Shown: positions 6,404 through 8,969 of the stretch, piece after piece
Numbering within the stretch: position 1 is the first letter of the stretch
How the letters are laid out: each line of letters opens with the position of its first letter
Assembly: GCA_904501765.1 (NCBI GenBank)
Contig: CAJGCM010000087.1
Span: forward strand, 1 to 8,969
Length of the DNA stretch: 8,969 bases
Direction: 5' to 3'
Source of the DNA: an uncultured Clostridia bacterium
GTDB taxonomy: Bacteria > Bacillota > Clostridia > Oscillospirales > CAG-272
Position numbers and translations under genes: made by a program
Notes under the pieces: generated by a model
What the model was told of the DNA's origin: nothing
The model's input: only the letters and a program-made list of their open reading frames with translations
Database searches by the model: none

Positions 6404-7540
6404 ATGAAAAAAAGAGAGCTTGTTGTTTTTGCAGGTCAGTCCAACATGATGGGAGCCGGTGTACTTCCACCTAAAATTAAAATTGAGGCTGAAAATTCAT
6501 TTGAATATAAGCATAAGAATAAAAGGCTCGCAAGCCAGGGAGAATTTACCCCTGCCAATAATCCTGCCGGAGAATTTTCTTACGTTGATATAGAGTTTGC
6601 CTATTCTGACGAGAACCGGGACAACTCGGGCAACAGCCGACTGAACGATTATATTCACACCACGTATTTCTGTCCTGCTATGTATAATTTGTCCCCCACC
6701 GGGAAGGGAGAGCTTTCCTTCTCCACGTTTTCCGAAAGCGCCCCTCAGGGCGGCGCTTGTATAGCTCCGCTTTTCGCTATGGAGTGGGAAGGTTTAGGTC
6801 AAGTATCTGCTTACGCTCATATTGCCAAGGGCGGCGTTTCTATAAAGCACTACTTTACCGATGCTATGGGCGAAGAGTACAAAGAAAAAATGGAGCTTTA
6901 TAACGAAAAGTACGGACGCTCCTATAATACGCAGCTTAACCTTAACGGGCGCCAGGCGGGGGCTGCGGAGTATTTTTGCGAGAAGACGTTGGATTTCTTC
7001 TCCGAGGCTGAGGAGAAATTCCAGACAGAGGATTTATCCCGCAAAATCTTTGTATGGATACAGGGAGAAAGCGATGCAGGATATTCCACTCTTGAATACC
7101 TTACAATGCTTGAGGTGCTTTGGGGAAGGCTTAAGTCCTTAGGCTTCACTCATTTCTTTATGGTACGCATAGATTTCTTTGGGAACAAGAGAATAACGAA
7201 CACTATGGACGCTCAGGAATTATTCTGCAAATTTAACACGGGCTGCTATATGGCGACCAGGGCGCTCTCATATATTCCCTATCCGAGGGACGACTCGTAT
7301 AAGCTTTACAAAAGGGAGCCTGTGGAATACAAATGCGGCAGAGATACCGCATACGGTCACGGAAACCCTCATATAAATGAAGAGGGCTTTGCGATAGCGG
7401 CAAAAAGACTTGCTATGAATATGGACAGAGTTCTTAACCAAGGGCAGATGCCACTCCTTGAAGAGGAGCTTGTAACGGTTCTTAAATACGATAACATAGA
7501 CAGCATCGATGCGCTTATTGAAGCCGAAGAGCATAATTGA
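6404..7540 (+). CDS. Putative carbohydrate acetylesterase (SASA/SGNH-type, sialate O-acetylesterase-like)
   Basis: A 378-residue protein with the SASA (sialate O-acetylesterase/CE6-like) fold pattern. The nucleophile block is VVFAGQSNMMGAG (7-19), with Ser13. A middle block PQGGACIAPLFAMEW (114-128) and AKGGVSIKHY (141-150) fits the oxyanion region. WIQGESDAG (218-226) is the characteristic Q-G-E-S-D block. NPHINEEGFAIAAKRLA (321-337), with His323, gives the catalytic histidine region. Family members remove O-acetyl groups from sialic acids or from acetylated plant polysaccharides. There is no signal peptide, so it should act in the cytoplasm on an imported sugar. Neighbours agree: a LacI-type regulator 26 nt upstream on the same transcript and a divergent MFS transporter. 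The start is supported by AAGGGA at 6389-6394, 9 nt before the ATG. The exact ester is not predictable. An enzyme acting on a non-acetyl ester, or a structural homologue with another role, remains possible. Confidence 0.82.
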   Translation: MKKRELVVFAGQSNMMGAGVLPPKIKIEAENSFEYKHKNKRLASQGEFTPANNPAGEFSYVDIEFAYSDENRDNSGNSRLNDYIHTTYFCPAMYNLSPTGKGELSFSTFSESAPQGGACIAPLFAMEWEGLGQVSAYAHIAKGGVSIKHYFTDAMGEEYKEKMELYNEKYGRSYNTQLNLNGRQAGAAEYFCEKTLDFFSEAEEKFQTEDLSRKIFVWIQGESDAGYSTLEYLTMLEVLWGRLKSLGFTHFFMVRIDFFGNKRITNTMDAQELFCKFNTGCYMATRALSYIPYPRDDSYKLYKREPVEYKCGRDTAYGHGNPHINEEGFAIAAKRLAMNMDRVLNQGQMPLLEEELVTVLKYDNIDSIDALIEAEEHN

Positions 7541-7575
7541 CGACAGATTCATATTTGTCTTTAGCGCATCTGTCG
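7541..7575 (+). terminator. Hairpin between esterase and DUF1653 genes (partial terminator or processing site)
   Basis: CGACAGAT (7541-7548) pairs perfectly with ATCTGTCG (7568-7575), an 8-bp stem with a 19-nt loop that begins right after the esterase stop codon. Only a weak T run (CCTTTT at 7582-7587) follows, so full termination is doubtful. It may reduce read-through into the DUF1653 gene or protect the upstream mRNA end. Confidence 0.45.
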
Positions 7576-7603
7576 GTTAAACCTTTTACAAAGGAGTAAA
7601 AAC

Positions 7604-7822
7604 ATGGAAATTCCAAGACTTGGGAAATACAAGCACTACAAAGGCTCTCTTTACGAGCTTATCCATATTGCAAGGCACAGTGAGGAGCCTGATGTTCTTA
7701 TGGCGGTTTACCGTGCGCTTTACGGTGAGGGCGAGGTATGGGTCAGACCTCTTTCTATGTGGGACGAGGAGGTTATCGTTAACGGCTGCGTTACGAGGAG
7801 ATTTACCTACGCCGGAGATTAA
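7604..7822 (+). CDS. DUF1653 domain-containing small protein
   Basis: A 72-residue protein consisting of a single DUF1653 domain. The family pattern is clear: GKYKHYKGSLYELI (7-20), ARHSEEPD (23-30), YRALYGEGEVWVRPLSMWDEEV (36-57) and a terminal RRFTY. The function of the family is unknown; it has no recognised catalytic residues, membrane segment or signal peptide, so a small cytoplasmic protein is expected. AAAGGAG (7590-7596) lies 7 nt before the ATG, an excellent ribosome binding site. A second reading frame at 7620-7838 overlaps it but lacks family resemblance. The gene lies 63 nt after the esterase with a hairpin in between, so it may be read through from the esterase transcript or have a promoter I cannot see. 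A strong terminator follows at 7851-7920. Any link to the sugar locus is only positional. Confidence 0.9.
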   Translation: MEIPRLGKYKHYKGSLYELIHIARHSEEPDVLMAVYRALYGEGEVWVRPLSMWDEEVIVNGCVTRRFTYAGD

Positions 7823-7850
7823 AGGGGAGCTGTCTTGAATTTTTAAAAAC

Positions 7851-7920
7851 ATAAAACGGCGCTGACCGAGCGAGGACGATAAAAGTCATACACGCCCGCC
7901 GACAGTCAGCGCCGTTTTAT
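7851..7920. terminator. Bidirectional terminator with 16-bp stem and long loop
   Basis: ATAAAACGGCGCTGAC (7851-7866) pairs perfectly with GTCAGCGCCGTTTTAT (7905-7920) around a 38-nt loop. A T-rich tract (ATTTTGTTTTTTATT from 7921) follows on the plus strand, and GTTTTTAAAAATTC follows on the minus strand. It lies between the convergent DUF1653 and gpsA genes and can terminate both. The right arm ends only 10 nt from the gpsA stop. The loop is unusually long for a simple terminator. Confidence 0.8.
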
Positions 7921-7930
7921 ATTTTGTTTT

Positions 7931-8941
7931 TTATTCTATTTCGTTTTTCAAATCCCTCGTCATAAGCTCTATCATAGCTTCCTTCGGAGGCTTCCCTCTT
8001 TTTATTACGTTATAAACCGCCTCTGTTATGGGCATTTCCACTCCATACTTTTCGGAAAGGCGCATAGCCGCTTCAAGGGCGTGATAGCCTTCAACTACCA
8101 TTCCTATCTCCCTCGATGCCTCCTCGTAACTCTTTCCTTCACCGATAAGCACACCGCAACGATTGTTTCTCGAATGGTGAGAGGTACAGGTTACTATAAG
8201 GTCGCCTATCCCTGCAAGGCCCATAAAGGTTCTGCGGCGGCAGCCCATCGCAAGTCCCATTCTGGTTATCTCCGCAGCTCCCCTCGTTATCAGCATAGCC
8301 TGGGAGTTATCCCCAAAGCCCATGCCTCGGTTTATTCCGGAGGCTATGGCAACAATATTCTTCAGCGCTCCTGCGATTTCTACTCCGAGAACGTCTGTAT
8401 TTGTGTATACACGCATACAGGAGCTGGCAAAAACCTTCGCTATTTTCATAGAGGTTTCCTCATCCTCGCAGGCGGAAACGATGGAGGTGGGAAGGCCCTT
8501 TGCTACCTCCTCTGCGTGAGTGGGGCCGGAGAGAGCGGCAAGCTTATAGGAAAGCTCCCGGCGATTAAGCTTTATCTCTTCGTCAATAATCTCTGTCATT
8601 GTTTTAAGGGTCGTATGCTCAATTCCCTTAGCTGCACTGACGAGAATTGCCCCATTCTCTATATAGGGAGCCGCCTTTGCCGCCGTTGCTCTTATAAATT
8701 CAGAGGGTACGACGAAAAGCACAAGCTCCGCTCCCTCACAGGCTTCCTTTAAGCTTTTTGTATATTTGAGTCCTTCGGGAAGCTTTGCTCCGGGGAGATT
8801 TTTATGAGTGCGGGTTGCACTAAGAGTATCTATTTCAGCGCCGATTGCCGACCAAAGTACAGTGTTATGCCCGTTTTCAACCAAGAGCGCCGCAAGAGCT
8901 GTTCCCCAGGTACCTGCGCCAAGCACACATATTTTATTCAT
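7931..8941 (-). CDS. gpsA: NAD(P)-dependent glycerol-3-phosphate dehydrogenase
   Basis: A 336-residue cytoplasmic enzyme that interconverts dihydroxyacetone phosphate and sn-glycerol-3-phosphate, supplying the backbone for phospholipids. The N-terminal Rossmann fold starts at once with ICVLGAGTWGTALA (4-17), the dinucleotide loop. The conserved VSAAKGIE (101-108, K105), SGPTHAEEV (138-146), ALKNIVAIASGI (192-203, catalytic K194), GLAGIGDLIVTC (241-252) and SRNNRCG (257-263) give the substrate and catalytic regions. The C-terminal VVEGYHALEAA and MPITEAVY stretches are also typical. Length and motif order match the family fully, with nothing missing. On the minus strand, GGAGG (8951-8955) lies 9 nt before the ATG. 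No promoter fits in the 28 nt left in the window, so it may be part of a larger leftward operon. In many Firmicutes plsY or der lies upstream, but that part is outside this window. Transcription ends at the hairpin at 7851-7920. Confidence 0.97.
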   Translation of the reverse strand: MNKICVLGAGTWGTALAALLVENGHNTVLWSAIGAEIDTLSATRTHKNLPGAKLPEGLKYTKSLKEACEGAELVLFVVPSEFIRATAAKAAPYIENGAILVSAAKGIEHTTLKTMTEIIDEEIKLNRRELSYKLAALSGPTHAEEVAKGLPTSIVSACEDEETSMKIAKVFASSCMRVYTNTDVLGVEIAGALKNIVAIASGINRGMGFGDNSQAMLITRGAAEITRMGLAMGCRRRTFMGLAGIGDLIVTCTSHHSRNNRCGVLIGEGKSYEEASREIGMVVEGYHALEAAMRLSEKYGVEMPITEAVYNVIKRGKPPKEAMIELMTRDLKNEIE

Positions 8942-8969
8942 AGCAGAAATCCTCCGATATGCACCGACT

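Noticed and set aside
7620..7838. 72-residue frame overlapping the DUF1653 gene in another frame
   Set aside because: The same region in the 7604 frame matches DUF1653 along its full length and has an ideal ribosome binding site. This frame has neither.
8081..8752. Long 223-residue open frame antisense to gpsA
   Set aside because: It lies wholly inside a fully conserved gpsA and its product has low-complexity basic and Tyr/His/Gly-rich composition with no recognisable domain. It is a shadow of the gpsA codon pattern.
1..8969. Search for tRNA, rRNA, CRISPR, insertion-sequence or phage signals
   Set aside because: No cloverleaf, spaced direct repeats, transposase, integrase or terminal-repeat structure was seen by eye. 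The window reads as ordinary chromosomal genes.

Overview
This window looks like a piece of chromosome from a Gram-positive, low-to-mid-GC bacterium, most likely one of the Clostridia (gut or environmental type). The grounds are strong AGGAG-type ribosome binding sites, near-consensus sigma-A promoters, rho-independent-type hairpins and a clostridial-looking gene set (YitT, a Nif3-like protein, a DUF1653 protein, GpsA). The genus cannot be fixed from the sequence alone. I see no rRNA, tRNA, CRISPR, insertion sequence or phage gene, and no gene-free stretch over 300 bases. The longest gaps, 3673-3890 and 5217-5423, are described below.

Region 1 (14-3672, + strand) is a tightly packed run of four genes: a YitT-type membrane protein, a GNAT acetyltransferase, a divergent Nif3-like metal protein, and a 484-residue two-domain protein. 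The last joins a metallo-beta-lactamase-fold hydrolase to a complete glycerophosphodiester phosphodiesterase domain. Gaps of 5, 10 and 33 nt suggest one transcript. It ends at a hairpin at 3797-3831 that can also terminate the convergent transporter gene.

Region 2 (3891-7822) is a likely carbohydrate-uptake locus: a leftward MFS transporter, and a rightward LacI-type regulator followed by a cytoplasmic SGNH/SASA-type carbohydrate esterase and a small DUF1653 protein. The divergent promoter region (5217-5423) carries two good sigma-A promoters pointing apart, each with a 17-nt spacer, and an 18-bp palindrome between them. The natural reading is that the regulator controls both arms, the transporter brings in an acylated sugar or oligosaccharide, and the esterase deacylates it inside the cell. 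The substrate is unknown. The regulator has a shortened linker lacking the usual hinge-helix motif, and the palindrome lacks the central CG typical of LacI-family operators.

Region 3 (7851-8969) holds a long 16-bp-stem hairpin shared by converging transcripts, and leftward gpsA (glycerol-3-phosphate dehydrogenase), a core gene of phospholipid synthesis. The best candidates for novelty are the MBL-GDPD fusion and the unusual regulator/operator pair. The rest is mostly ordinary, and I do not see clear evidence of a wholly new system.
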